A stretch of DNA of 64,000 bases from Rosistilla ulvae (GTDB taxonomy: Bacteria > Planctomycetota > Planctomycetia > Pirellulales > Pirellulaceae). Below the pieces are notes generated by a model. It was not told where the DNA came from and made no database searches. It saw only the letters and a list, made by a program, of their open reading frames with translations. How positions within the stretch are numbered: the stretch's first letter is position 1; each line of letters begins with the position of its first letter. The DNA is taken from contig NZ_CP036261.1 of NCBI RefSeq assembly GCF_007741475.1, positions 4,899,798 to 4,963,797 on the forward strand, written 5' to 3'. Shown one piece after another: positions 56,705 through 64,000 of the stretch. The position numbers were made by a program, and so were the translations under genes.

Positions 56705-59374
56705 CTAATCCTTTCGCAGCGCGACCAACCAATCTTCGTTGGCGTCCTGGGGAGCAGTTCCCAGGGCGACGTTCGATCCACCTTGGACCGACTTGATCGT
56801 TCCGGCTTGCAAGTCACCGCCAGCGCGTGGGTTGAACCACATCACTTGAAAGTTGCCTTCGACGCCCGACAGATCCAAATCGGAAGTCCCGCCGTTTGCC
56901 AGGTAGACCAGATAGGTATCGCCCGGTTTGGCGAAACAGAATTTGGCGATTCCGTTGTCGTTGTTGCCGACCAATGCGTCCGCGTTTTGCATCTCCCAAA
57001 ACGGAATCCCATGGTCGTGGAAGAACTCGATAGCGATCCGGCAGTAGTCCCAGCTTTGGTCTCGGCTGCGCCAGTCTTCGCACACGATATCGTTTTCATC
57101 GAACTGGTACCCGAAATAATATTCGTTCCCGGCACCGCCAGCCATTAAGGTTCCCCACAGCGTTTGTTTGCGGACCTCGTGCTGGGTGTGAGCCATCTTG
57201 CCGGTGCGGTCGTGGCCATCGAAACCGCGGTACCCGAGATCGGGAGCCTGGGCGTGAGCGGCAGTCCCCGATTCGTCAAATGCAACGACCCACGGTTTGT
57301 CCGCCGCCGCCGATTTGCGAACCCACTTGAGCGTGTCGGCGTGAGTCGCTTTCAAGCTGCTGTTCTGCAGCGACAAACCGGTCAGCTTCGACCGCTCTCC
57401 CAGCAACGCTCCGTAGATTTTGTCGTGCTGGCCAGGATAGGTGTGCAACACGATGTTGTGATCGTACGGATCGAGATCGGCCAGGTAGTCGATCATCGCC
57501 ACCTGCTGAGCGGTGCTCTGCGTGCTCTCCTCACCGATGTTCCAGTTCAACGCTAGATTGTGCCCGAAGCGAGCGACCATTTCGCGGCAATACAGTTTTC
57601 GCTGGATGCCCAAATTTCCGTCGTCCAAGCTCTCGGGAACAAACCCGGCCTTTCCTTTTCCCGTCCAGTGGTCGTCGTTTTCGGTCTCTTGCAACTTGAA
57701 GTGCAAATACATACCGCGAGCGGTGCCGTGATCGAAGACGATTCCCCACTGATCCAGTTTGCTGCAATCGTAATGCAGCTTGTCGTCGCGTTGAATGAAC
57801 GGCCAGACGTTGTCGCCATCGCCACCGGCGTTGTAGGTCAGGAACGAAAACGCGTTGCAGCCTTTGCCCGAAAGATAGTTGATAGCGCCGATCAGCCCGC
57901 GTCCCTTCTGGTCACCCCAAGTCGGATCGCCCGGACGCCAATCGTTGAGATGCGGCGACCAGGTTTTCAGCGGTGCCCGCTTGGCTTTGCCGGCGATCGT
58001 GTTGTCGAAGTCGGCGTAGGCCAACAGCGTTTCGGGCGCGTCGGCTCCCGCTTTCAAGAAGTACTTTTTGGATCCGGCAAACTGCAAGTAGTGCTTGCCG
58101 ACGTATTGCAGGCGTCCCTGAGCTCGCAGGTCGCGTCCCTGTTTGTTGCTGGCGGCAATCTCGAAACTTCCCGAAGCACCATTAAACGGAGCCAGCGGCT
58201 TCGCTTTGGCTCCCTTGTCCAATGCTGCCAGTTCGCCTTGGTCGAATGAAACTAGATAGTTCCACTTGCCGGTTCGGTCGGCAGCAAAATGAGCTCGCCA
58301 AACGTTGCCATCTTCCGCCGACGAATTCGCAGCGTTCCCATCGGCAGCAAAATAGCCCGGCACGGTGTAGCTGTCCCCGTCGGCATGCGTGAACTCGACC
58401 GACATCCGGTAATCGGTAAACGGGTTCGGCGTGTTGTCTTTTTCGTGAGCGTAGGGGCCGCTCAGATCGAGCGTCAGCTTGTGCCATTGCTTCGGTTCGC
58501 CGCTGACCTTAACGCTGCTGTCGCCGTCAGCGCCGCGAGGCATCTGCAGCGGAGCGGTGCTCGACGGCTTGGTGGGACTTGTTCTCTTGACAACCGCTGG
58601 CGCTGCCACTGCGGCGACGAAGGGGAACGGTTTGGGCATCGTTCCCGCATGGACCGCCGACGACGGCCCAACACCCGCGGGACGCGTGAACTCTCGATCG
58701 CGAGTGATCAACCACTTGTCGAATTCGAATCCATCTTCGCGCATCGAAAACTGGATCACATGCTCCCCCGGCTTATCGATATCGAGGAAGATCTTGTGAG
58801 GTTCGCCGCAGTGCTGGGCGTCGGTCCGCTGCTTGCTCTCCCAACGCCATGACCTCTTCCCATCGCACCACTGCAACCGCTGACCGCTCTCAGGCCACTG
58901 ACCATCGATCCCGACATGCAATCCGTTGTCTTCAGTCCCCGTGGAATGGGCGCGTACCCAAACGTAATACCTGCCCGGATTGGCGATCTGAACTTTGTAA
59001 TGCAGCACCGCCATCGCGGCTGCTTGGGGCGAGAAGTTCTCTCCCTTGATCAGTTTGTCGCCGTGGTCGCGACGCGTGTCGGGCAGGATCTCGAGATACG
59101 CACCGCCGCTGGCACCGGCAACGTGAGGCGGATCGCCATCGGGGCCGGCCGACGGCGTCTGATCTGAATGCGTGAGATAAAAGCCGCGGACATCATCGGA
59201 GGTCTGCTGGAAGAAGTGCTCCGCTTCGACAGCCAACATCCCATCGGCTTCGGCAAAAACGACCGTATCGTCGACGATAGGCGACTTGGCAAACGACCGT
59301 TCGCACCTCGCAATGGTGACCAAAATCAGAATCGCAGTGAGCGCGGACCAACGGAACGCCGCAAGACTTTTCAT
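56705..59374 (-). CDS. Secreted DUF5060-type protein with collagen-binding-like C-terminus
   Basis: This 889-residue protein has a signal peptide ([20 protein letters not shown]), a carbohydrate-binding-like N-terminal domain ([32 protein letters not shown]), a DUF5060 immunoglobulin-like domain near residue 290-400 ([41 protein letters not shown]), then a GH-A-like barrel ([17 protein letters not shown]) and a putative collagen-binding C-terminus ([25 protein letters not shown]). DUF5060 proteins are secreted glycoside-hydrolase-related proteins; the substrate is unknown. It stands alone between the giant surface gene and a repeat region. Confidence 0.8.
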   Translation of the reverse strand: MKSLAAFRWSALTAILILVTIARCERSFAKSPIVDDTVVFAEADGMLAVEAEHFFQQTSDDVRGFYLTHSDQTPSAGPDGDPPHVAGASGGAYLEILPDTRRDHGDKLIKGENFSPQAAAMAVLHYKVQIANPGRYYVWVRAHSTGTEDNGLHVGIDGQWPESGQRLQWCDGKRSWRWESKQRTDAQHCGEPHKIFLDIDKPGEHVIQFSMREDGFEFDKWLITRDREFTRPAGVGPSSAVHAGTMPKPFPFVAAVAAPAVVKRTSPTKPSSTAPLQMPRGADGDSSVKVSGEPKQWHKLTLDLSGPYAHEKDNTPNPFTDYRMSVEFTHADGDSYTVPGYFAADGNAANSSAEDGNVWRAHFAADRTGKWNYLVSFDQGELAALDKGAKAKPLAPFNGASGSFEIAASNKQGRDLRAQGRLQYVGKHYLQFAGSKKYFLKAGADAPETLLAYADFDNTIAGKAKRAPLKTWSPHLNDWRPGDPTWGDQKGRGLIGAINYLSGKGCNAFSFLTYNAGGDGDNVWPFIQRDDKLHYDCSKLDQWGIVFDHGTARGMYLHFKLQETENDDHWTGKGKAGFVPESLDDGNLGIQRKLYCREMVARFGHNLALNWNIGEESTQSTAQQVAMIDYLADLDPYDHNIVLHTYPGQHDKIYGALLGERSKLTGLSLQNSSLKATHADTLKWVRKSAAADKPWVVAFDESGTAAHAQAPDLGYRGFDGHDRTGKMAHTQHEVRKQTLWGTLMAGGAGNEYYFGYQFDENDIVCEDWRSRDQSWDYCRIAIEFFHDHGIPFWEMQNADALVGNNDNGIAKFCFAKPGDTYLVYLANGGTSDLDLSGVEGNFQVMWFNPRAGGDLQAGTIKSVQGGSNVALGTAPQDANEDWLVALRKD

Positions 59375-59725
59375 CTCGAATACTCAAACAGAATGATCGG
59401 ATTAAAAAATAACCGATTCAATCTATCGAACCCAACAGCTCATTGCCAACGAATTAGCGACGTTCAACAGGGCAAATTGCTGTTTCAGCATTGAGGTCTC
59501 AGCCGGCACGCGTTAACGTCCGGTTCCCATGGACCACGCCGCGAATTAGCCCCGCGCCACGGTCTCCTCGCTCGCCATATCGACCGCGCGACGATCGTAG
59601 CCCAACCGCGATCTCAACGTTTGAGTATGCCGAATCAGGCGTCAGCATGACATCTCGCCAGCCCTGGAGACGGGCGAGATACGATCAATGTTCGGCATTG
59701 GTCGACGCCTGGCAACTCGCGAAAC
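59375..59725. other. Intergenic region with one family-2 repeat
   Basis: This 351-base gap contains the family-2 repeat at 59499-59550 and no other recognised feature. The DUF5060 promoter should lie near 59375-59450, which is AT-rich. Confidence 0.5.
59499..59550. repeat. Family-2 repeat copy 3
   Basis: This 52-base block matches the reverse complement of 43190-43240 with few differences, and its first 20 bases match the arm of the 8395-8456 palindrome. It shows that the family is dispersed over the window in gaps only. Confidence 0.8.
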
Positions 59726-60214
59726 CTACACCGACAGAACCGAGCCCATACCGCGGCTGCGACGCCAGGCGCTTAATTGGCCGATGTGCATTCCAAAGTG
59801 AGTCGTCAGAAGGTGTCCCACCATGTCGCCGACTGTCGGCAGATGAGCTTTCAGGATCGGGCTGCTTCGCTCTGCGGCAAGATCTTCATCGCTCGCGTTG
59901 GCGACAGCCATCAAGAAGCGGTCGGCCGATTCATTGAAGAAGGTGACCAGGTCGGCTTTGCTCATCAAGTTGTCGGCCGCTTCGGTCGGTTGGCTGCCAG
60001 GGCCATAGATCGGCATCATCTGCTCGGCTCGCTCGACGGGCAGCCCCATCGTCATCAGCCCGAACTCGTTGCAAAGAGCCAGGTGTCCCAAGATCCAGTT
60101 CGGCGAATTGCCACCGCCGGCCGGCAGGCTCTGAAAGTCGGCGTCGGAGATTCCGTCGACCATCTCGGTCAACACGCCGCGCATCATCGTGAACAACTTC
60201 GCTTCAAGTTCCAT
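59726..60214 (-). CDS. DinB-family protein
   Basis: From the ATG at 60214 the product is 162 residues, typical for the DinB/YfiT four-helix bundle. Candidate metal ligands are the histidines in WILGHLALCNEF and HFGMHIGQLSAWRR, spaced as in DinB_2 proteins. Members include thiol-dependent transferases and hydrolases (for example bacillithiol or mycothiol S-transferases), but many have no known role. The frame extends to 60343, but the ATG at 60214 fits the family best. Confidence 0.75.
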   Translation of the reverse strand: MELEAKLFTMMRGVLTEMVDGISDADFQSLPAGGGNSPNWILGHLALCNEFGLMTMGLPVERAEQMMPIYGPGSQPTEAADNLMSKADLVTFFNESADRFLMAVANASDEDLAAERSSPILKAHLPTVGDMVGHLLTTHFGMHIGQLSAWRRSRGMGSVLSV

Positions 60215-60346
60215 TGGTTTCGTCCTGCAGCCAAATGATGGATTCCAGTAGGTTGCCGTTGAGGCGCAACGGCAAAAGACGCTCTTAATATACGCGTCGA
60301 AGATAGCGCAGCCCATCACACCACTCGTAGCGGAAGTCGTCAACGG

Positions 60347-60458
60347 CCTGTCGATTTAGTCAGCCGTTTGGGCGTTAGCCCCGGTTCAAGCACCGCTAAA
60401 CCGGGGCTAACGCCCAAACGGCTAATTGAAGGAAACTCGTTGTGACTAAACCGACAAG
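60347..60458. mobile_element. 112-bp palindromic MITE-like element, family 1 copy B
   Basis: Same length and nearly the same sequence as 43077-43188, including the inner arms and the right-end inverted repeat CTAAACCGACAAG; the left end has a few substitutions. It is flanked by TCGTCAA at 60337-60343 and 60459-60465, a likely 7-bp direct repeat with three extra bases at the left. It lies between the dinB and deoR genes. Confidence 0.75.
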
Positions 60459-60726
60459 TCGTCAAGACTTTCGGTTTACGGCGGATGCGTCACCTCTCGA
60501 AACTCTCGACGGGGGCCGCTAACTCAGGTCCGCGACGGGGCGAGTTCGGCTGCTTCTTCTCTCATAGGCGTCAAATTTGCCACAGCCTGTCGCAAATTGT
60601 GAAACCTTGGCGATGAACTCGTTTCGTTCGCGATTCGGGCCTGCAAGAAGTCGAGAACGATAGTACGCTATGATAGCAAAACAGGTAAATTAGGCGGATT
60701 CTCTGGTCGGCGGTGATTGATTTCTT

Positions 60727-60737
60727 TCACGTGGTGA
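60727..60737. promoter_or_regulatory. Short palindrome upstream of the deoR-BMC operon
   Basis: TCACGTGGTGA is an 11-base inverted repeat in the probable promoter region, about 55 bases before the DeoR TTG start. The regulator could control its own operon through it. Only position and symmetry support this. Confidence 0.35.
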
Positions 60738-60791
60738 CCATAATCTATCACGCGCAACGAGTTTTCTCGCAGATACCGGAAGAAATCGATC

Positions 60792-61574
60792 TTGTCCAAC
60801 GGCTCTCCCACGGAAGCACGGCGTGAAAATCTGCGGCGGCAGATTCAAGCGACCGGATTTGCGTCGCTGTTGGAATTGGCGGCGGAACTGCAGGTCAGCG
60901 AATCGACGATTCGCCGCGACTTGGACTATTTGGAGGAACTTGGCGAGGCGAGACGAACTCACGGCGGCGTGTTTTGGACCGGGTCACCGACCAACATGCG
61001 ACTGTTCGAAGGTCGCCGAGACAACCGTTGGGAACAGAAGCGAGCGATTGCCCAGGCCGCTAGCCAATTGATCGGCGACAGCGACACGATCATCCTCGAC
61101 GGTGGCAGCACGACTTACGAACTAGCCCGTCTGCTGGTCGGACGACCGCTGCAAGTCGTGACGAATTCGCTGCCCGTTGCCAACCTGTTTGCCAGCAGCG
61201 ACAAGTCGGATTTGGTCCTCGTCGGCGGTTACGTTCACAACCGCACCGGCGTCACTTTGGGGCCGTTCGCAAATACGATGTTAGAAAGTTTGAATGTCCG
61301 CCACGCGGTGATTAGTATCGCCGGGGCGGATGAGCGAGGTTACTACAACAGCAATATGCTTCTTGTCGGAACGGAGAAGGAGATGTTGCGCAGCGCCGAC
61401 GAAACGATCATCGTCGCCGACAGCACCAAATTTGGCCACGCGAGCCTTTCGCGAACCTGCCAATTGGGCGATGTCGCGACGGTCGTGACCGACGACGAAC
61501 TATCGCCCCAGTGGCAACAACGACTGACCGACGCCGGCGTCCAACTGATCATCGCCCCGGCGCTTCATCCATAA
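60792..61574 (+). CDS. DeoR-family transcriptional regulator of the BMC operon
   Basis: This 260-residue regulator starts at a TTG with GGAAGA eight bases upstream. It has a DeoR-type winged helix (SLLELAAELQVSESTIRRDLDYLEE) and the sugar-phosphate-sensing ISOCOT-type domain (DTIILDGGSTTYELARLL; VLVGGYVHNRTGVTLGP; IVADSTKFGHASL). DeoR regulators are usually repressors released by a phosphorylated sugar, which fits BMC loci for fucose or rhamnose breakdown in planctomycetes. It is the first gene of the run continuing with pduL and BMC shell genes, 57 bases upstream of pduL. Confidence 0.88.
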   Translation: MSNGSPTEARRENLRRQIQATGFASLLELAAELQVSESTIRRDLDYLEELGEARRTHGGVFWTGSPTNMRLFEGRRDNRWEQKRAIAQAASQLIGDSDTIILDGGSTTYELARLLVGRPLQVVTNSLPVANLFASSDKSDLVLVGGYVHNRTGVTLGPFANTMLESLNVRHAVISIAGADERGYYNSNMLLVGTEKEMLRSADETIIVADSTKFGHASLSRTCQLGDVATVVTDDELSPQWQQRLTDAGVQLIIAPALHP

Positions 61575-61631
61575 ATCAAGACGACCGTCCCCCACAATCC
61601 GCAGCCCCCACCGACCTGCAACCTACTGCCC

Positions 61632-62351
61632 ATGACACAATCTTTAGACAACGCACAGATCGAAGCCTTGGTTCGCCGCGCCGTTCGCGCGATCGTCAAC
61701 AACGATTCGACATCGGCCGCTCAACCTCCCGGTTGGGTCGATGGCAAACCGAACCTTCGCGTCAGCATCTCGGCGCGGCACGTTCATCTGTCGGATGAAC
61801 ATGTCGAAACGCTGTTTGGCCCAGGCGCAACGCTGACGCCTATGAAGGATCTGTACCAAGACGGCTTCTTCGCCGCGGAACAGACTGTCATGATCATCGG
61901 CCCCAAGAAGCGGATGCTGCCAAGCGTTCGCGTGCTGGGCCCGACGCGTCCCTTCAGCCAAGTCGAACTGGCGTTCACCGATTCGATTTCGCTGGGGTTG
62001 GACATTCCGATCCGTCACAGCGGCGACATCGAAGGCACTCCCGGTTGCGTACTTGTTGGTCCCGCTGGCACGATCCAGTTGGACAAAGGCGTGATCCGCG
62101 CCGCCCGACACGTTCATATGAATCAAAGCGACGCCCAGTATTTTGGCGTCAAAAAGGGTGACTTCATGGATCTGAAGATCACCAGCCCACAGTGCACGAT
62201 CACGATGAGCGACGTGTTGGTTCGCGCCGACGATACCAGCAAGCTGGAAGTTCACATCGACACCGATGAAGGAAACGCTTGCAACCTCGACAGCGCCACC
62301 AAGATCGAATTGATCCCCAGCGGCGGCGGATGTGGCTGCAAGGCTCACTAA
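61632..62351 (+). CDS. pduL: Phosphate acyltransferase PduL (BMC-type)
   Basis: PduL converts acyl-CoA plus phosphate to acyl phosphate and recycles CoA inside microcompartments. The 239-residue product has two PduL repeats with metal-binding His residues at H50 and H52 (ISARHVHLSDEH) and H160 and H162 (RAARHVHMNQSD). Its first 24 residues (NAQIEALVRRAVRAIVNN) form an amphipathic helix like the encapsulation peptides of BMC-targeted enzymes, separated by a Ser/Ala/Pro linker. Position next to shell genes and a kinase gene supports an acetyl- or propionyl-phosphate step inside the compartment. Confidence 0.92.
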   Translation: MTQSLDNAQIEALVRRAVRAIVNNDSTSAAQPPGWVDGKPNLRVSISARHVHLSDEHVETLFGPGATLTPMKDLYQDGFFAAEQTVMIIGPKKRMLPSVRVLGPTRPFSQVELAFTDSISLGLDIPIRHSGDIEGTPGCVLVGPAGTIQLDKGVIRAARHVHMNQSDAQYFGVKKGDFMDLKITSPQCTITMSDVLVRADDTSKLEVHIDTDEGNACNLDSATKIELIPSGGGCGCKAH

Positions 62352-62455
62352 ATTCCGTCCACCCGGTTCGGCGGCACCGCCGTTCCGACAACACCCGATT
62401 TCAACTTTCGAATTTTCGATTTCAAATTCCCTCCCTCCCTCCAGAGACCAATTAG

Positions 62456-62740
62456 ATGGCAAAGATTAACGAAGCGCTCGGTATGATCGAGACGAAGGGT
62501 TTTATCACCATGATGGAAGCGACCGACGCGATGTTGAAATCCGCCAACGTCACTTTCCTCGGTTGGGACAAAGTCGGCAGCGGCTTGGTTACCGCGTTTG
62601 TCACCGGCGATGTTGCCGCAGTGAAAGCCGCAACCGATGCGGGTGCCGCAGCGGGCGGTCGCGTGGGTGAAGTGGTTGCCGTTCAGGTGATCCCACGTCC
62701 ACACGACGACTTGGGCAAGGTTCTCAAGGTTGGTGGCTGA
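62456..62740 (+). CDS. BMC-H microcompartment shell protein 1
   Basis: This 94-residue protein is a canonical BMC-H hexamer subunit: [29 protein letters not shown], then the pore-loop region [21 protein letters not shown] and the C-terminal [21 protein letters not shown]. Six subunits make a flat hexagonal tile with a central pore lined by the GSG loop. It lies 105 bases downstream of pduL. It is the main facet-type shell candidate of the locus. Confidence 0.95.
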   Translation: MAKINEALGMIETKGFITMMEATDAMLKSANVTFLGWDKVGSGLVTAFVTGDVAAVKAATDAGAAAGGRVGEVVAVQVIPRPHDDLGKVLKVGG

Positions 62741-62830
62741 GCCGTTCGTTTGGGCGACCTCGCCTGACGAGCGTTGCGTCGACCGTTAAGGTCTGCCGCA
62801 CAACTACGCTAACCACCGGACAAGCTTCCC

Positions 62831-63277
62831 ATGGCAAAAAAGAAAACGACTTCGACTCGCACTCCCGCGACCGAATCCAAACCGGCTGGCGGCACTGCTG
62901 CCAAGCAGCCCGCTCGACGAACGACGGCTGCGACGACAAGCACCGCCGTAACCAAAACTGCATCCGCAACCGCTCCTTCACAAAAAACTTTCTTGGAAAA
63001 TAAGATGAATCAAGCACTTGGCCTTGTTGAAACAAAGGGTTTGTTGGCCCTGATCGAAGCTACCGACGCGATGGCCAAAGCGGCAAACGTCGAAATCACC
63101 AAACGCATCGACATCGGTGGTGCGTTCTGCACGACCGTCGTCACCGGCGATGTCGGCAGCGTTCGCGCAGCCGTCGAAGCGGGTGCTGCCGCGGCAGCTC
63201 AAGTCGGCGAATTGGTCGGCAGCCACGTGATCGCTCGCCCCAGCGAAGGCTTGGTCGAAGCGTTCATCAACAAGTAG
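62831..63277 (+). CDS. BMC-H shell protein 2 with a 55-residue N-terminal extension
   Basis: The last 92 residues are a BMC-H domain (MNQALGLVETKGLLALIEATDAM; pore region DIGGAFCTTVVTGDV; VGELVGSHVIARPSEGLVEAF). The first 55 residues are a low-complexity Lys/Thr/Ala-rich extension that a normal BMC-H lacks. The pore sequence GGAF differs from the GSG of shell protein 1, so the two tiles may have different permeability. The extension could face the lumen or cytosol and bind a partner. It starts 90 bases after shell protein 1 and precedes the kinase gene by 84 bases. Confidence 0.92.
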   Translation: MAKKKTTSTRTPATESKPAGGTAAKQPARRTTAATTSTAVTKTASATAPSQKTFLENKMNQALGLVETKGLLALIEATDAMAKAANVEITKRIDIGGAFCTTVVTGDVGSVRAAVEAGAAAAAQVGELVGSHVIARPSEGLVEAFINK

Positions 63278-63361
63278 TCGACCGGCGATCGCTGCCGCGA
63301 CCCGATGACTCCCACCCGTTCCTAACAACCAGTACCCACGACCACGGACGACCCTGTTGCC

Positions 63362-64000
63362 ATGAAGGTTTTAGTCGCAAATCTCGGATCTACGAGTTTC
63401 AAGTATCAGTTGATCGAAATGTCCGATGAAACCACGCTCGCTCGCGGCGCGGTCGATCGGATCGGTTCGCCCGAATCGTCCTGCACGGTCGAAATCGGCG
63501 ACTGGAAAGATCAACGCACGATGTCGGTTCCGCACCACGGAGTCGCTGTCGAAGCCTGCTTGGCACAGTTGACCGATCCCGAACACGGCTGCATCAAATC
63601 GGCCGATGAAGTGGATGCGATTGGGTTCAAGGCGGTACATGGCGGACGGTTCAGCGGCGTCTATCGGATCGACGAAGAAGTATTGGCAGCGATGGAAGAG
63701 ATGCGGGACGTCGCTCCGGCGCACAACCCGCCTTACGTTGCCGCCATGCGACAACTGGCTTTGTCCGGCGGAAACATTCCGTTGATCGCAGCCTTTGAAA
63801 CCGATTTCCACCAAACGACTCCCGACGCCCAGCGTTATTACGCGATCCCAAAACAATGGTCGGATGATTTCCACATCCGTCGCTTTGGGTTCCACGGCAA
63901 CAGTCATCGATACATCGCCATGCGAACGGCGGAATTGATTCCTGGTGCCAGCCGCGTGATCTCGTGTCACTTGGGTGGCAGTAGCAGTTTGTGTGCAATC
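63362..64000 (+). CDS. Acetate kinase-like protein, divergent, 3' end beyond window
   Basis: The visible 213 residues start MKVLVANLGSTSFKYQLIE and show the acetate/propionate kinase fold: VHGG, APAHNPP, FETDFHQTTP, FHGNSH and CHLGGSSSL. Compared with the well-studied Methanosarcina enzyme, Asn7, His123 and His180 positions are kept, but Arg91 appears as Lys (FKAVHGG) and Asp148 as Glu (FETDFHQ), and the usual HLGNG is HLGGS. With PduL it would make ATP and an organic acid from acyl phosphate. The frame is open at base 64000. Confidence 0.85.
   Translation, partial: MKVLVANLGSTSFKYQLIEMSDETTLARGAVDRIGSPESSCTVEIGDWKDQRTMSVPHHGVAVEACLAQLTDPEHGCIKSADEVDAIGFKAVHGGRFSGVYRIDEEVLAAMEEMRDVAPAHNPPYVAAMRQLALSGGNIPLIAAFETDFHQTTPDAQRYYAIPKQWSDDFHIRRFGFHGNSHRYIAMRTAELIPGASRVISCHLGGSSSLCAI

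Larger units (their letters stand above)
60215..60791. other. Intergenic region upstream of the BMC locus
   Basis: This 577-base gap holds the family-1 element at 60347-60458 and the presumed promoter of the deoR-pduL-BMC operon. A short palindrome TCACGTGGTGA lies at 60727-60737, about 55 bases upstream of the DeoR start, and could be an operator. Confidence 0.55.

Overview
This 64 kb window looks like chromosome from a planctomycete, most probably of the Pirellulaceae (Rhodopirellula-like). The markers are a DUF1559 protein, a giant SdrD-B/FG-GAP protein with a planctomycete-type 'VERLEAR' N-terminus, a membrane Ser/Thr kinase, many secreted SGNH/glycan-type proteins, a sucrose-phosphate synthase/amylosucrase operon, and at the right edge the start of a PVM-type (Planctomycetes-Verrucomicrobia) bacterial microcompartment (BMC) locus. 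No rRNA, tRNA, phage or CRISPR was seen. Most genes are on the minus strand in short transcription units.

Layout. 1-1.4 kb: two response regulators, one truncated by the window edge and one with an HDOD output. 2-6.3 kb: RNase PH, assimilatory sulfite reductase with a striking palindrome upstream, folD, and a small zinc-ribbon protein. 6.3-16.7 kb, all minus: FKBP lipoprotein, HflX, a SASA esterase, GNAT, an unusual DUF1559 protein, a large lipoprotein of unknown role, a small L7/L12-CTD-like protein, and a vWA membrane protein. 17-23 kb: tandem universal stress protein, a DEAD-box helicase with 31 copies of a 15-bp repeat in its coding sequence, an NtrC-type regulator with a degenerate GAFTGA loop, and a candidate small RNA. 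23.3-28.4 kb: sucrose operon (SPS, amylosucrase, SPP). 29-34 kb: EgtD, an SGNH hydrolase, and a beta-helix protein. 34.7-42.8 kb: six-TM Ser/Thr kinase, a Tat-type hydrolase-like protein, an RND/MMPL transporter, and a fatty acid desaturase. 43-46.3 kb: nested palindromic repeats and three unknown genes. 46.6-49.4 kb: D-2-hydroxyacid dehydrogenase and an S41 protease. 50-56.4 kb: WD40 protein coupled to the 1734-residue SdrD-B/FG-GAP protein. 56.7-60.2 kb: DUF5060 protein and DinB. 60.8-64 kb: DeoR regulator, PduL, two BMC-H shell proteins, and a divergent acetate kinase cut by the edge.

How the genes fit together. Many secreted or cell-surface proteins (SASA, SGNH, beta-helix, agarase-like, DUF5060, SdrD-B) suggest a polysaccharide-handling, surface-attached life. 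In this phylum BMCs of the type at the right edge process the lactaldehyde from fucose and rhamnose breakdown. The sucrose operon fits osmolyte or storage-sugar synthesis in a marine bacterium. Several dispersed palindromic repeat families occupy the intergenic gaps. One 112-bp family carries flanking direct repeats and appears to have moved recently.
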